From: Celoporthe dispersa
Lineage: Eukaryota > Ascomycota > Sordariomycetes > Diaporthales > Cryphonectriaceae
Direction: 5' to 3'
Assembly: GCA_016584495.1 (NCBI GenBank)
Contig: WAID01000002.1
Coordinates: 1,736,001 to 1,800,000, forward strand
DNA length: 64,000 nt
The notes under the pieces are model-generated. The model did not search any database and was not told the origin of the DNA. It saw only the letters and a list, made by a program, of their open reading frames with translations. Numbering within the stretch: the stretch's first letter is position 1; each line of letters starts with the position of its first letter. Shown here in pieces: positions 46,840 through 58,952 of the stretch. Made by a program: the position numbers and the translations under genes.

Positions 46840-49527
46840 TCTGGAGCGGCTTCTTCCTTGAGCTGTAAGGTTGATTATACAGGTATGAGCTGGGACAATA
46901 AGCCGGGGAGAGAAAAAAGATTAAGAGATGTGGGTGGCAACCCCTTTCAGCAGTTGCGTGAATATTTATGTCTCCTACCTACCTACTTACGAGAATGGAA
47001 CCCCCCTCCAGATGACGACCATCCGTAGTGGTAGTAAATTCTGTGGGGTTTCCCCGGCCTGCAGATTTTGGGCCCGATCACAATCGTAGTCCCCGCGATC
47101 CCAATGCCAGTGTGAAAAGAATGGGCCCATTTCCGGCCTCCCCCGGGAAAATGCTCTGCCGACTATTGGGCGGCCCGACGGAGTTACGCAACGTAGCAGG
47201 CTCCACGTGATGGTCAGGAACAACTTCACATTATTATTTCATCTGTCTAGCTCTGCATCCTCAATCCTTCATGTGCTGACTTTCACTTGATGCTGGACCG
47301 GTGACCAGCATGGTTGCAGGGGCAGATGGTCGTGATCAATGCAAAGGTTGTCTCCTCCCCTTGGAAAAAGCTTGCTTCCACGGTGTATTTCTAAATTCCG
47401 CGAGCCACACCAGATGCTCAGGACCGTTCGATTGCGGAGCCTTCTTTTTGGCTCAGCAAGCCCGAGGCCACGAATCCTCGGTCATGCCTCGGTATACTCG
47501 CGACGATTGACCACTGCCTCGCTCATATGCCGTGCCTTAGTATCTCAAGATACTCAGTCGATACAGCCTTTTTTTTTTTTTTTCTTTCTCTGTTCTTCTT
47601 CTCTCTTTTTGCGTTGGAATCACTTGCACTTACTCGTCTCCGTTCTCCAGATTGCTTGCGGCTCCCGCGTCTTTGCCGTGACCAAGAACCGGCGTGAGTT
47701 TATCATCATATGAGATATTGTAGTACGCAACCCACCTTGTCCTCTCCTGAGGTCGTCAAGTGGACACATCCTTGCTTCAGCAGGCTTTGAAATGCGCGTC
47801 GTCCACAAGATGCGTTGTCCACAAGATGAGACCATTTGTATTTCTCTGGTCAGCGCCTGGGGTGGCTTTCGATCTGCACTCCAACGAAGCCCAGCACTTG
47901 TTCTGGACAATCGCCCGGTTTGCATCTTGGGCCAAGAAATATCAACCCAAGCCAAGCTGGCTCGACACGGAAAGTCACGATCAAGACCTATCTTCTTTTT
48001 CTCCTTTTCTTTAAAAAAAATAAGAAGGAAAAAAAGAAACAACCAGGATCATATCGGGGAAAACTAGCTTTGGTTGCATGATCAAGACATGGGTTATACG
48101 AACAGGTCAACTATGCGATATCGATTTGGAAACTGCAGGTTGTAGGGGACGCTGTCTCTAAAGCATTGACACCACTCGCTCGACTTTCATGCAATCATAT
48201 AGTATCTGAATGCTATTCACTGCTTCTAGCGTACAACAATTCGACAGCGGATGACACAATTATATAGGCCCTTTCATGATCATTGTGAAAGAGAGGCTGA
48301 GGCTCTTGTGTACGAGTCCGACCGTTACGCAGCTATGTAGACCAGAGCCACTTCCAGCCAGCTAGGAGCGGTCGCTCCTACTAGCTGCGCACATCTTTCC
48401 CCTTTGCTGTAATATAACCTCGCGTCCCGTTCTATCCTACGTTCTGGGAGAGCTTACACCGATTGGGAACTCCAATCGAGTCAAAGCGTCCGCAGTCCGC
48501 CGTTCCCCTCCACCATGGTCATACCCATGTATACAAACATATCCCTAAAAATCCGGCCGCACGAGAAAAAGAAGTTCAATGATTCGCAGTCAGACTTTTG
48601 AGGATTGCCAGCACATTGATCACTTCCTAGCTACCGGGTCAAGACTGGGCATAATAGCAAGGATATCACAGAGTCTACCCAAATAGTTGAGAACTTTGAG
48701 CTCATATCCTAGGTATCGTTCCTCACCATCTAATCATGATGATCGGGGTCCATTTCGAATCGCGTCTGTAGGGCATTTTGCGCCCTGGTAGTTTCTTCGA
48801 CATGATGAACAGCCAGCCACGCTGCAAACTGGCACGCTCCCTGAGCACACCGGCAATCTAATTATCACCTACCATACCATGCTCTCCGCTCTCCATTTAG
48901 GTGTCTATATGTATTATTGACGAGGACCCACTTGTCTACAGCTTCCACGTTGACTGCATGGGCACCACAAATCTACTCAAATACATGCAAGATACTCAAG
49001 TAGAGGGCCGCAATGGAAATGCTAGTGATATCTGATACACGACACATGGCTTTGGAATGAGACGTAAATAAGTCAAGATGAAAGATTGTGGTCATTTTCT
49101 TTTCGCTTCATACGTCCAGTTTGCATTAATCACTTGTTGAGGTTCCGAAGTTGAAGCTTTGGTTTTGGTAAGAATTGAGCCTCACGGCCTGCAGGCCGGT
49201 CGATATTTAGAAGGCAAAGAGCCGAGGGAATCGAAACGCTGGGGGGCCCCGTTACCCAGTTCAGATCTTATCCCCAAAGGATCGCAGACACAGCAATCCT
49301 TCTCGGAAGCCGGCTTGACCAATCAGAACATCTGGTCAGAGCATCTGATAACATGTCACAATTGCAATACTTTGCCATCAATTTTACACCCTTTTCCCAG
49401 CTATAAAATCTACAATACTTTCGAAGATAATTATCTTTCAAATACTTTTGAAACTTCTAGTTCTATATCAGTTGATCCAATAGAGAGAGTCTACCAACCA
49501 ACCAACCAGGGAATCGAGTCCATCAAA
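46840..49527. other. 2.7 kb spacer, no gene seen
   Basis: No family signal on either strand. Contains T- and A-rich blocks at 47573-47585 and 48013-48040 and a direct repeat of GTCCACAAGATG at about 47799-47827. The frame of the next gene is open back to 49159, but that stretch has no start context and reads as leader. Confidence 0.5.
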
Positions 49528-51510
49528 ATGTCTACTCCCACCTTTGAGACACCCCATGTTAGTCAATCACTTACTACTACCGTTCCAAACCAAGAAGTCA
49601 ACACTTTCAACCTCACGCATGCTGGGACGGGAAGGGACGAAGACCAGACTCTTTTCTCTGAGCCAACAAAGCTTGGTCCCCTTCAAACCACAATTCTCAT
49701 GGCCTGTCTCTGTGCTTGCGTTTTTGTTGCTGCCCTCGATATTACCATCGTTGCAAATGCCCTCCCGACTATCACCAATGATTTTGGCTCTGCTTCCGGA
49801 TACACTTGGATCGGTAGTTCCTATGTTCTTGCGCACGCGAGCACGACGCCCGTATGGGGAAAGGTCTCTGACATCTGGGGCAGGAAGCCCATTTTGCTGC
49901 TTGTCCTTGGGATTTTCTTTGCCGGCTCAGCGCTTTGTTCGTTTGCCAAGACTCTTTACCCATTCATTGCTGGACGCGCTTTGCAGGGCATCGGTGCTGC
50001 TGGGTTACAAAATTTGGTGAACATCTGTATTAGCGACCTGTTCTCCTTGAGGGACCGCGGCCTATACTTTGGCCTAACGTCTGTCACTTGGGCGTTTGCA
50101 GCTGGGATCGGGCCTGTTTTAGGAGGCGTTTTCTCTCAGGAAACTACGTAAGCCGAAACTATTTCTTGTTCACCACACGTATGACAAACGAACTCACACT
50201 GAACTTCCATCCAGGTGGCGCTGGTGCTTCTACCTCAACCGTACGCTGAACGTCCTTTCTAAACCTTGCAGCGATGAGAGCTGACCAAATTTAGTACCAA
50301 TAACGGGCTCAGTGTTCTTGCTACTTGCTTTCAACCTCAAATTGCAGACTCCACAAACGCCAATATGGAAGGGTCTCAAGGCCATTGACTGGTCTGGGGC
50401 ATCATTAGTTCTGGGCGGCACCCTGATGTTTTTACTTGGCCTCACCCTCGGAAGCAGCTCTTATCCGTGGAACTCTACCACCGTCATCTGCCTCATTTGT
50501 TTTGGTATTATGACTTGGGGCCTGGTTCTGCTCAACGAAAGGTATATTGCCGCCAGGCCTATTATGCCCCCCAGGCTATTTCGGACATGGTCAAGCACAG
50601 CAAGCTTCGTCGTCTGCTTCTGCCATGGCTTTGTTTTCCTCGGCATCGCTTATTATCTCCCGCTCTACTTTCAGGCTGTCATCGGGTCAGACCCTGTGCT
50701 CTCCGGGGTCTACTTGCTACCATACGTCCTAAGTATCAGCTTCACGGCTGCACTTACGGGCATCTATATCCAACGAACTGGAAGATACATCTACTCGGTG
50801 TACCTTGGCTCTGCGATCACGATCCTAGGTGTCGGTCTTCTTGTGGACCTCGACTACGAGGTTGATTGGGTCAAGCTCGTCCTATACCAACTGATTGCTG
50901 GAATCGGCATCGGTCTCAACCTCGAGGGCCCGCTGCTCGCTTTACAGGCAGCGATTGACATCGAAGACATTGCGATCGGGACTACAACTTTTGGGTTCAT
51001 GCGGACCATATCATCAGCCATTTCGATAAGCGTGGGAGGCGTGGTTTACGCGAACGTCATGGACCGACATGCTGATCAACTGGTCTCTGTGTTGGGGCCT
51101 GATCTTGCCGAGCAACTCCTCGGTAGCCAGAGCGCTGCTCACGTCGAGCTGATCAAGTCTCTATCAAGCGACGATAGAACGCTCGTGAGACAAGCTATGG
51201 CGCAGTCTCTGAGGGCTACGTGGATCATGGCAAGTGCTTTTTATAATGAAATCAGTGTCCAAGAGTACTGAGAGCTAATCAAGACTTGTCTTAGTATGTT
51301 GCGTTCGCTGGGCTCGGTGCTGTCGCTGGTGTTTTTGTGGCCGTCCACCCCTTGAGTAGTGAAAGACAAGACGCCGTTCTAGGTTTGAAGGCCAATAACA
51401 GCCCAGATACAGCCAATGAGGCAAATGAGGCAAATGAGGCAAATGAAAGAGCGGCAGTGACGGAGGATGCGCCTGCGACACTCACTGATGAAAAACCACG
51501 GGCTGAATGA
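49528..51510 (+). CDS. MFS transporter 3 (DHA2, 14-TM), with a GC-AG intron
   Basis: Drug:H+ antiporter-2 type exporter of about 580 residues. Motifs: helix 1 LDITIVANALPTI, loop 2-3 GKVSDIWGRKP (motif A), helix 4 IAGRALQGIGAAGLQ, helix 5 GIGPVLGGVFS (motif C), and helix 6 WRWCFYLNLPI. Exons run 49528-50148, 50216-50240, 50294-51229 and 51295-51510. The third intron starts GCAAGT and ends TTAG, so it is a GC-AG intron; using it joins the last helix (YVAFAGLGAVAGVFV) in frame and is needed to avoid a premature stop. The cytosolic C-terminus carries a four-fold tandem copy of a 9-base unit (GCAAATGAG) that encodes Glu-Ala-Asn repeats. Start at 49528 has the context CAAAATG. It is convergent with the FMN monooxygenase, and the two may form a uptake/use or export pair. 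Confidence 0.9.
51230..51294 (+). other. GC-AG intron in MFS transporter 3
   Basis: Donor GCAAGT at 51230, branch-like CTAATC near 51275, acceptor CTTAG ending at 51294. The exon joined gives continuous transmembrane sequence. Confidence 0.85.
51412..51447 (+). repeat. Four-unit tandem repeat in coding sequence
   Basis: The 9-base unit AATGAGGCA is repeated about four times and codes Asn-Glu-Ala units in the cytosolic tail of MFS transporter 3. Confidence 0.9.
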
Positions 51511-51728
51511 ATAGTTCTGAGGAGTGGAGGAACCCGGAATTGCTATAACTAGAAATACGGTAATTTGTAGTGACATATAGAGACACAAAACGGCTTGCTT
51601 CAAGCTCATAGTTCGAGCAAATAATCGATTGTGTTTTCAATCCTCCTTGCTTGCCGCGCTCTCACGACAACTTCCGTTTGCATCCAGAGTCCGTTCAATG
51701 AGAATTTGTATCCTCCCAGCCGGCTTCC

Positions 51729-53302
51729 TCAATCCTCTGCCTTCCAGTGGTAGATAGCCGCGACGTGATCGCTCGGTGGCAGCGCAGCTCCCTGCTTGCT
51801 GTAGAGATTCTCGCGATATGAACCGCCGTCGACGGCATATCCATCCCAAAACAGCCCGCGGCTTCTCAAGACCGGCAAGAGGTGCTCAATAACGTCCACA
51901 AATGTCTCATTCATGAGAGCGTATGCCAGGTTGAACCCGTCAACGTCGGCTTCCTTGACCCACCTCTCCATCTCATCAGCAACTCCCTCCGCCGTGCCGG
52001 CCACTGTGGCTCCCAGCCCGCCAACCTTGATGTGGTTTGCGATGGTATGTTTTGTCCACTTTGGAATGCCAGGTACAGACTTGGACCACGATTCAACTGC
52101 AGACCGAATAGCGTTCGACTCTACATGGCGCAGCTCCTCGTCATCCCCGTACTGGCTGAGATCGATGCCTGTCCAGCCACCGAACAGGGCCAGCGCGCCG
52201 TCTTCGGATCCATAGCTCACAAACTCTTGATACTTGGCAACTGCTTTTTCGTGAGTGTCTGCAATGATAGGACACAGAAGCGCCAAGAACTTGATCGTTG
52301 TTGGGTCCCGGCCGAACTCATCCCGTGCCATGGCTCGGATCTCGGCGACATTCTTAGCCACAACCACTGGACTGTGGCCTGCCACGAAGATAGCTTCAGC
52401 ATGGCGAGCGGCAAAGGCCTTACCTGCCTTTGACGTCCCGGCCTGCATGATGACCGGTGTTCGCTGGGGTGACGGTTGACATATATGAGGGCCCGGGACG
52501 GTATAGTATTTGCCAGCATGGTTGATCTTGCGAACGAGCTGAGGATCCGTGTAGATCCCCTTCTCGCGGTCCAGCTTGACGGCATCCTGACGCCAGGAGG
52601 ATTGCCTTTGGGTTTTGAGGTTAATTGACTTGTCAACACTTAGTTGAATTGGCAGAATCAGAACTAGAACCTTACCAAAGTTTGTACATCACCTCCATGT
52701 ACTCCTCTGCCATGGCATATCGCTCATCATGGGCTAGCTGCTCCGTACATCCCAGGTTCCTAGCTGCGGAGTCCAGGTAGCCCGTGACGACGTTCCATCC
52801 GAGCCGACCTCCGGTCAGATGGTCGAGGGTGCTCAGCCGCCGAGCGAGATGGTAAGGCTGCTCATAGGTAGTCGCAACAGTGACGCCGAATCCCAGATTT
52901 CTGGTGGCAGCTGCCATGGCCGAGACTGCAGCAAGAGGCTCGTTGACAGGCCATTGCGCACCCGAGACCACAGCAGGGTCGGGATTCTGGGGACCCTTAT
53001 AAACGTCGTAGGCACCCTGTTCGCTCGTCAGAAACATCGAATCCTGACTGAAGTTTCCTTCAGAGTCTCTAGAGTGTACCCACGAGGACATCAGCTATGA
53101 ACATGCCATGAAAGTTTCCTCTCTCTAGCAGCTTCGCCAGTTCGACCCAATGTTGGACGTTGTTGAAGTCCCAGGACCGGTCTCGTGGGTGCCGCCACAG
53201 ACCTGGTGACTGGTGTCCGCTGCAAGTTTCCACAAAGGCGTTGATGATAAGCTTCTTCTTTACGACCTCACCTTTCTTTACATCCTCGGATGATGATGCC
53301 AT
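51729..53302 (-). CDS. FMN-dependent NtaA/SnaA/DszA-type monooxygenase
   Basis: Bacterial-luciferase-fold flavin monooxygenase of the nitrilotriacetate monooxygenase / pristinamycin synthase / dibenzothiophene-sulfone branch, about 475 residues. Exon 1 (53302-about 53082) starts MASSSEDVKKGEVVKKKL and ends with FHGMFIADVLVG; the intron (about 53018-53081) has donor GTACAC and acceptor ACAG; exon 2 has AYDVYKGPQNPDPA and SGAQWPVNEPLAAVSAMA, then LDHLTGGRLGWNVVTGYLDSAA, the phosphate-binding loop region; exon 3 (51729-about 52621) has SPQRTPVIMQAGTSKAGKAFAARHAEAIF and continues intact to the stop. Fungal members have been proposed to break C-N or C-S bonds of imported compounds, with reduced FMN from a partner reductase. 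The gene is divergent from the DUR3-like symporter (534 bp apart) and convergent with MFS transporter 3; a shared role in nitrogen or sulfur use is inferred. Confidence 0.9.
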
Positions 53303-53836
53303 CTTATAGGGCAATTGCGAAGGTATAGAAGCACAGAATGAGAATGGGGGTCCGTCTGGCGAGTGAGGGCTGGATTGCAAGGGTCCGGATCACGTATCTT
53401 TGTTCATACACGGAGGCCCCTTTCATACTTCAAGCAAAAGTCAACAGGAGGGTCATCATAAATAAAAAGTATAACTCAAATGCACGACCGGCGTAAAGTA
53501 TGCATACTTGACCTTTGTGCGTCATCTACAAGCGGTAAAGATTCTCAGATCGGGGAGTATGGTTGCATTGAACGTCGGGGTGCAGGTTGGCGTGATTGAG
53601 GCTAATAAGTAGCAATTCGCATCTAACCTAGGACCTCAAACACAACACCACCTTGGCACCCAGCGCCCACGCAAATGGGATGGAGTCCGGTTATCGTATG
53701 CATGCCATAATCGGTATGCGAGTCTGCGACATCCGAAGCGGTCCCTGGCCTACAAGCAATGGGTGTGATATGCCCTATTATTGCATAATCCTCACTAGGT
53801 GTTAGGGGCGGTTCCTCTACATTAGCTACCTACACT
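53303..53836. promoter_or_regulatory. Divergent promoter between FMN monooxygenase and urea symporter
   Basis: Short shared upstream region. Two GATA-type hexamers (GATAAG, rightward strand; and TTATCG-like elements, for example TTATCGTATG near 53690) are visible, as expected for nitrogen-regulated genes in fungi, but this motif is common by chance. No other gene seen. Confidence 0.35.
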
Positions 53837-56336
53837 ATGATTGAAAGCCTTGATGAACTTTATCAAGCTACGGTCAGTTCAAACCGTCGTGGGTGGGTCT
53901 TGGAGTGGGATACAAGAAATGCCGAGATGCCCCGATTAACTGTCCTCTCGAAGAGAATGTTACCTTTTGTTCCATCTACACACCACCACAGTTGGAACAG
54001 TGCTGCTCATGACAACCTCAATGATCTCGCCCCGAGCAAATGGGGGTGGCATCGAGCCACCCTGCCCCAAGCAGCTGGCTATGCGGTAGTCGTAGCAGTT
54101 GGGTTCCTCATCGCTTTTGTGATGATTCTGGTAACGTATACGTTGAGGCAGACGGTAGGAGAGGATAATAGGACGACGGAGATGTTCATGACAGCGAATC
54201 GCCGAGTGGGCACCGGGCTCACAGCATCTGCTGTCATATCGAGCTGGCTCTGGAGCACGGCCATGTTGGGGAGCAGCCTCGTTGGCTACAACTATGGCGT
54301 CGCAGGACCTTTTGGTTCGCTGCTGGGTAAGCACAAGATGTTGTGATTCAACCCTAATGTCTCAGAAGCACTCTGACGCTCTCTCGAAACACGATAGGTG
54401 CTCCCCAATGATTGTATTCTTCGCTGTGCTGGGAATTGCGTGTAAAATGCGCATTCCAGAAGCCCACACGCTCCTCGAAATTGTACGCATCCGGTATGGA
54501 CTCGCGGCCCATGGGGTGTGGATTGCTCTGTGTCTCATCAACAACATCATTGCGGTTGCGAATATGCTCCTCGGGGCCAGTGCAGCCATCTCAGCACTGT
54601 AGGTGTCCTCTTCGCCATCTCTCGTATGATGCTCTACTTGGGAATCTCAAAGCTGACTGCGCTGGTGAAATTCCAGGACCGGAATGCCAGTCGTCGCGGC
54701 CATCTTTCTGCTGCCTGCGAGTGTGGTATTGTATACTTTTGTTGGCGGTATCAAGGCCACTTTCTTGACGGACTATGTTCACACCTTCACCATCACCATC
54801 ATTATCTGTTTCTTCACCATCAAAACCTTCACGCTACCCGAAGTGTCGTCCATCGGCGAGCTGTTTGAGCTGGTGGTAGCAGCTGGGAAAAGCCACCCCG
54901 TGTCAGGTAACCATGACGGCTCGTACTTGACGATGGCAAGCAAAGATGTAAGTGCAACACAACACATCGAGCACGATTGTTCTTTAAAATCCGGCTAAGA
55001 AGCAAATCCATCCTCTCAGGCCATCCTGTTTGGAATTATCCACATCCTGGCCAACTTTGGTCTGGTGATTATGGACACGGGTTTCTTCACCAAAGCCTTC
55101 AGCGCGGCCCCTCAGGCTGTCGTGCCAGGCTACATTATTGGGGGCATTGCCTACTTTGCGATTCCATGGTGTCTGGGAACCATCATGTCCTTGACAGCAC
55201 TGGGGCTAGAGAATATCCCTTCTCCCAGGTTTCCCACGTACCCCGACCGGATGTCCACCACTGAAGTGTCCAACGGTCTTGTACTGCCATATGCAGCCAT
55301 CGCCATCGCTGGCAAAGGCGGCGCCGCTGCGGTTCTTCTCATCACTTTCATGGCAGTAACCTCGACAATCTCGGCTCAGGTCATCGCAGTGTCCAGCATC
55401 ATCACTTTTGACATCTACCGACAATACTTTAACCGCAGCGCCACAGACAAGGATGTCATCCACTGGAGCCATATCGGCGTCGTCATCTTTGGCATATTTA
55501 GTGCCGCCTTCTCGACAGCCCTGTACTATGGCAGTGTGGATCTGGGCTGGACGCTGTACATGCTCGGCGTTCTTACCTGTCCCGGCATTTTTCCAACCAC
55601 GTTCACGATCCTGTGGAGGAAGCAGTCCAGGATCGCGGCCATCGTATCACCAATTCTAGGTCTTTTCACGGGCCTCGCTGTCTGGTTGGGTTCAGCACAC
55701 TCCTTGTACGGGGAGATCACCATCACCGCCACGGGCCAAACCTTGCCGTGTGTGTACGGAACGGTTGCGTCGGCCCTGAGTCCCGCGGTGTACTCGGTTA
55801 TTATATCCTTGGTCCGGCCAGCCAACTTCAATTGGGCGGATTTCCGAAAGGAAAAGCTATTATTCGAGAAGGCCACACATGATGATAGCGCTGGTGGCCT
55901 TCAGATCTCCCATGCTGAGGAGGCAGCTTCCTCGACGTATGCGAGCGATAAAGCGAAGCTGAAGCACTGGGGCTTCATTGCAAGTGCTTGGGCGTTGGCT
56001 ACCTTCTTCGGGCACTGGGTCCTCTGGTGAGTCGTCTTTTTTATTGTATTTTTTTTATTTCTCCCTTCTTACTCTCGCATACACATAAAATCCATTATCT
56101 TCAGTTTCCCAATGTCTAACGCATGAATCTACAGGCCTCTCCCCATGTATGCGGCAGAGTACATTTTCAGCCACAAGTTTTTCGTTGCCTGGGTGGTCGT
56201 GTCCGTCATCTGGGTTTGGGGCACAATGATTGTTGCAGGCTTCTTCCCAATTATAGACGGCTGGAAGCAAATTACATTGGTGTTCGGTGGTCTTTTTCAA
56301 CAAGGGGGAGGCCCGGCCTGGGCCAGAACGCATTGA
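53837..56336 (+). CDS. DUR3-like urea / solute:sodium symporter
   Basis: Solute:sodium symporter family transporter of about 720 residues, matching yeast DUR3 in length and in motifs. Exon 1 encodes helix 1 (GYAVVVAVGFLIAFVMILV) and the signature stretch NRRVGTGLTASAVISSWLWSTAM (Dur3 uses Arg/Lys-Val-Gly-Leu-Thr). Exon 2 has KMRIPEAHTLLEIVRIRYG and NNIIAVANMLLGASAAISAL; exon 3 starts TGMPVVAAIFLLPASVV and has GGIKATFLTDYVHT; exon 4 has IPSPRFPTYPDRMSTTEVSNGLVLPYAA and GKGGAAAVLLITFMAVTSTISAQVIAVSS; exon 5 closes with helices and ends WARTH. It would import urea (or polyamines) with Na+ or H+. Exon 1-2 phases do not match: the donor after 54327 and acceptor before 54404 leave the frame off by one, so a one-base error or an unrecognised splice is likely. 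The 5' end may lack an upstream exon; MPRLTVL or MLPFVPS are alternative starts. Confidence 0.85.
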
Positions 56337-56850
56337 AACCGTGGACGGCAAAGGGGGTTTTCACTCCACAGGCTCAGAGAGTGAGAAATGAAAAATGACT
56401 ATGCCAGAGAGCACAATTGATCCGTCACAAATCTCCATAGGGTACCATTATATGTTTACAAGTATATTTAAAGGCAGGCAACAAAAGATGCGTTTCATAT
56501 TTGAATTTTGATATTGCTGCCTGCTATTTAGCGCTCCGACTTTTGCCAGCTGAAGCGGTGTAGGCGTTTCGATACTACCTAAGTAGATGAATAGAGCCTT
56601 GGCATAATCAGCCCTAACGTATTAATAGGCTCGTAGATGTCTGAGCGATTCGTCTGAAGAGACTGCGGCTGAATATTTGGGGCCAAGCCCCGGATCATAG
56701 GATTCTCACCTAGCCTTAGGCCACCATCTCGAAGACGTGGCTATCTTTGTTATAACAATAGGTTGACCTTTTTTTTTTTTTTTTTGGATTTTGTTCATTG
56801 GAAGTGTCAGGGGTTTCCTTTGATCGTTGAATGTTTGCATCGATATCATC
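56337..56850. other. Intergenic between symporter and DUF3176 gene
   Basis: No gene seen. Includes a T run at 56769-56785. Confidence 0.5.
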
Positions 56851-58952
56851 ATGCTACGGGATGCAATTACTTGGAGGTCCTATTTTCCAGAGGCCGTTGC
56901 CATAACAGCTTCTTTTTTTGTTCCTGGCAGCTCTTGCGATCGTCCTAGTACTGTACGACCGGAAGCCGATCTTCGACTGGAACGGCGTCACGCTGAACGC
57001 CGTCGTCTCGGTTCTCTCTACCGCTAGCAGGGTTGCATTGTTGTACGCCATATCGGAGCTGATCAGCCAGTGGAAATGGATGCTCTTCGCGGAGGGCAGG
57101 AGGCCGTTGATGGACTTCGAATGGATTGAATCAGCGAGTCGAGGACCACTTGGAAGTCTGAACGTCCTTTGGAGATGCAAGACAATGTATGTAAGACGAA
57201 GTGGTTGAACAGAGGTGATGCATCGTGGCTGACCGTAAATAATAGCGGATTCCTTCGAGTTGGTGCCTTGGTAGTCCTACTAAGCATCGCTGTTGACCCC
57301 TTTAGTCAACAGCTTGTTCAATATAAACAGTATGTGGTGTACAGCGCCGATGGAGAGACGACAATCGCTCGAGCAGGAAGATACTCGAAGGGGAGCGAAT
57401 ATAGCATGCAGCTATCGCAGCTGTCATCAAGTAGGTAATCATGACCCTGAAGCCGACGTGAAGGACTCCATGTTGGACAACAGTCATCAATTGATAACCT
57501 GGCTGACTGTGGAAAGTATATGATGCCAACGTGACCAACACCTTTACCGATGCGGATTTCTCGATGCAGTCTGCTATTCTTTTCGGTCTCGACCAACCCA
57601 TCGAGAATGTTATACAACAGACCTCCTTTCAGTGCTCGACTGGAAACTGCACCTGGCCAGAAGTCGAGTCCCTAGCGATCTGCAGTACATGCGTTGACCT
57701 CACGAGCAAACTTGAACGCCTAGTCACAAACGGTGGGCTATATTGCAGCCTGGAAGCAGACAACGGCGCATGTGCCATTACATATGATGGCGGCACGGCT
57801 TTCAGGCTGCCTAACGGTCTTTATATTGACAATGAGAACGGCTGGCAGTACGGTTTGGTTGACCAAGGAGCTATCTATGGTGCAGTCATGATGACTACGC
57901 TGGGCACGGGGAACGCCAGCGAGACCGTCGCCATGCAGGACCTTCAAACGCTGATTTGGTCCATGACAATGATTGAGGTGAATGCAGACACGGCCAACTC
58001 ATCGGCAGCCTGGCCCAACCTTCCACGATCTGCGATGGAGTGCGCGCTTCACTACTGTGTGAAGAGCTACCAGCCTGTAGTAGCAAACGGCACATTGAAG
58101 GTGGTCAAGGAAGAGGTGATGAACACCACACGGCTCGAGGAGTCGTGGCAACCTGAGGCCCACGGAGACGTGCTCAACAACACCATGGTAGACAGCATTG
58201 AGTTTAGCGGCTACTTCTCTGTTATCCCAAGGACCGACCTTGCGATCTCGTCTGCCACGACTGGAAACAGATTCAACGTCTCCCAAGCAGCCGTCGATAG
58301 CATCAGCTCGCACTTCCAGAGTGCCTTTGCTTCGACAATGCGCGAGTACAATATAACGAACAACGGAAGCGAAAGCGGTCGAATGAACGGATTCTACATG
58401 AACTCGTCAAACGTGCAATACACGCCGGGAGTGATGCAGGCTCTCTTCTCTAGTACAGATCTGAACGCCACGTTCATAGCCCTGGCGGCGAGCATGAGCA
58501 ATGCGATGCGAAATGGGGCAGACACTAGTTTTGATGGAGCCAACAATCTAGTGTCTGGGAGCACGGGCGTCCTGAAGACTTTCTATCACATTCTTTGGCC
58601 ATGGATCTCGCTTCAAGGCTTTGTGATTGTCGCCGGCGCCTTCTTCCTTGTTTTCACGATCCGCAAGAGCGGAGGAGACCATCGCGCGGTGCCAGTGTGG
58701 AAGTCGAGCACCCTGGCTGTCATGAGTCGAGGACCTGCTGTTAGCGACGTGCTGGAGGGATTACACAAGGTCGGCCAGATGGAGGAGAGGGCAAAGACTG
58801 CCAAGGTGATGCTCTTTGAGAAGGTTGACGATGCCTCTGCTCCGCTGGACCATTTACAGTTCGACCCCTTGGAGGTTGAGGAGTGGTCGCAAGCACATGG
58901 TAACCCATCCACTGGGACCGACAGGAGCGGTATTTCATGGACGGTGCGCTGA
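56851..58952 (+). CDS. DUF3176 multi-pass membrane protein, frameshifted at the N-terminus
   Basis: Fungal DUF3176 protein, of unknown molecular function, found only in filamentous ascomycetes. The N-terminal membrane part is recognisable by ITWRSYFPEAVAITASF, then FLAALAIVLVLYDRKPIFDW, then NAVVSVLSTASRVALLYAISELISQWKW and DFEWIESASRGPLGSL. The extracellular part after the third helix has FQCSTGNCTWPEVESLAICSTCVDL, the paired-Cys signature, and several N-glycosylation sites. A last helix near 58595-58655 (FVIVAGAFFLVF) precedes a cytosolic tail. Introns: 57188-57246 (donor GTATGT, acceptor TAATAG) and about 57432-57509 (donor GTAGGT, acceptor AAAG). The first two pieces sit in different frames, apart by one base, with a run of seven T at 56913-56919 exactly between them: one T too many is the simplest reading. 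The start at 56851 is tentative. Confidence 0.8.

Noticed and set aside
46840..49527. Possible degraded transposon in the spacer
   Set aside because: No terminal repeats, no transposase or reverse transcriptase motif, and no strong AT skew of the kind left by repeat-induced mutation.
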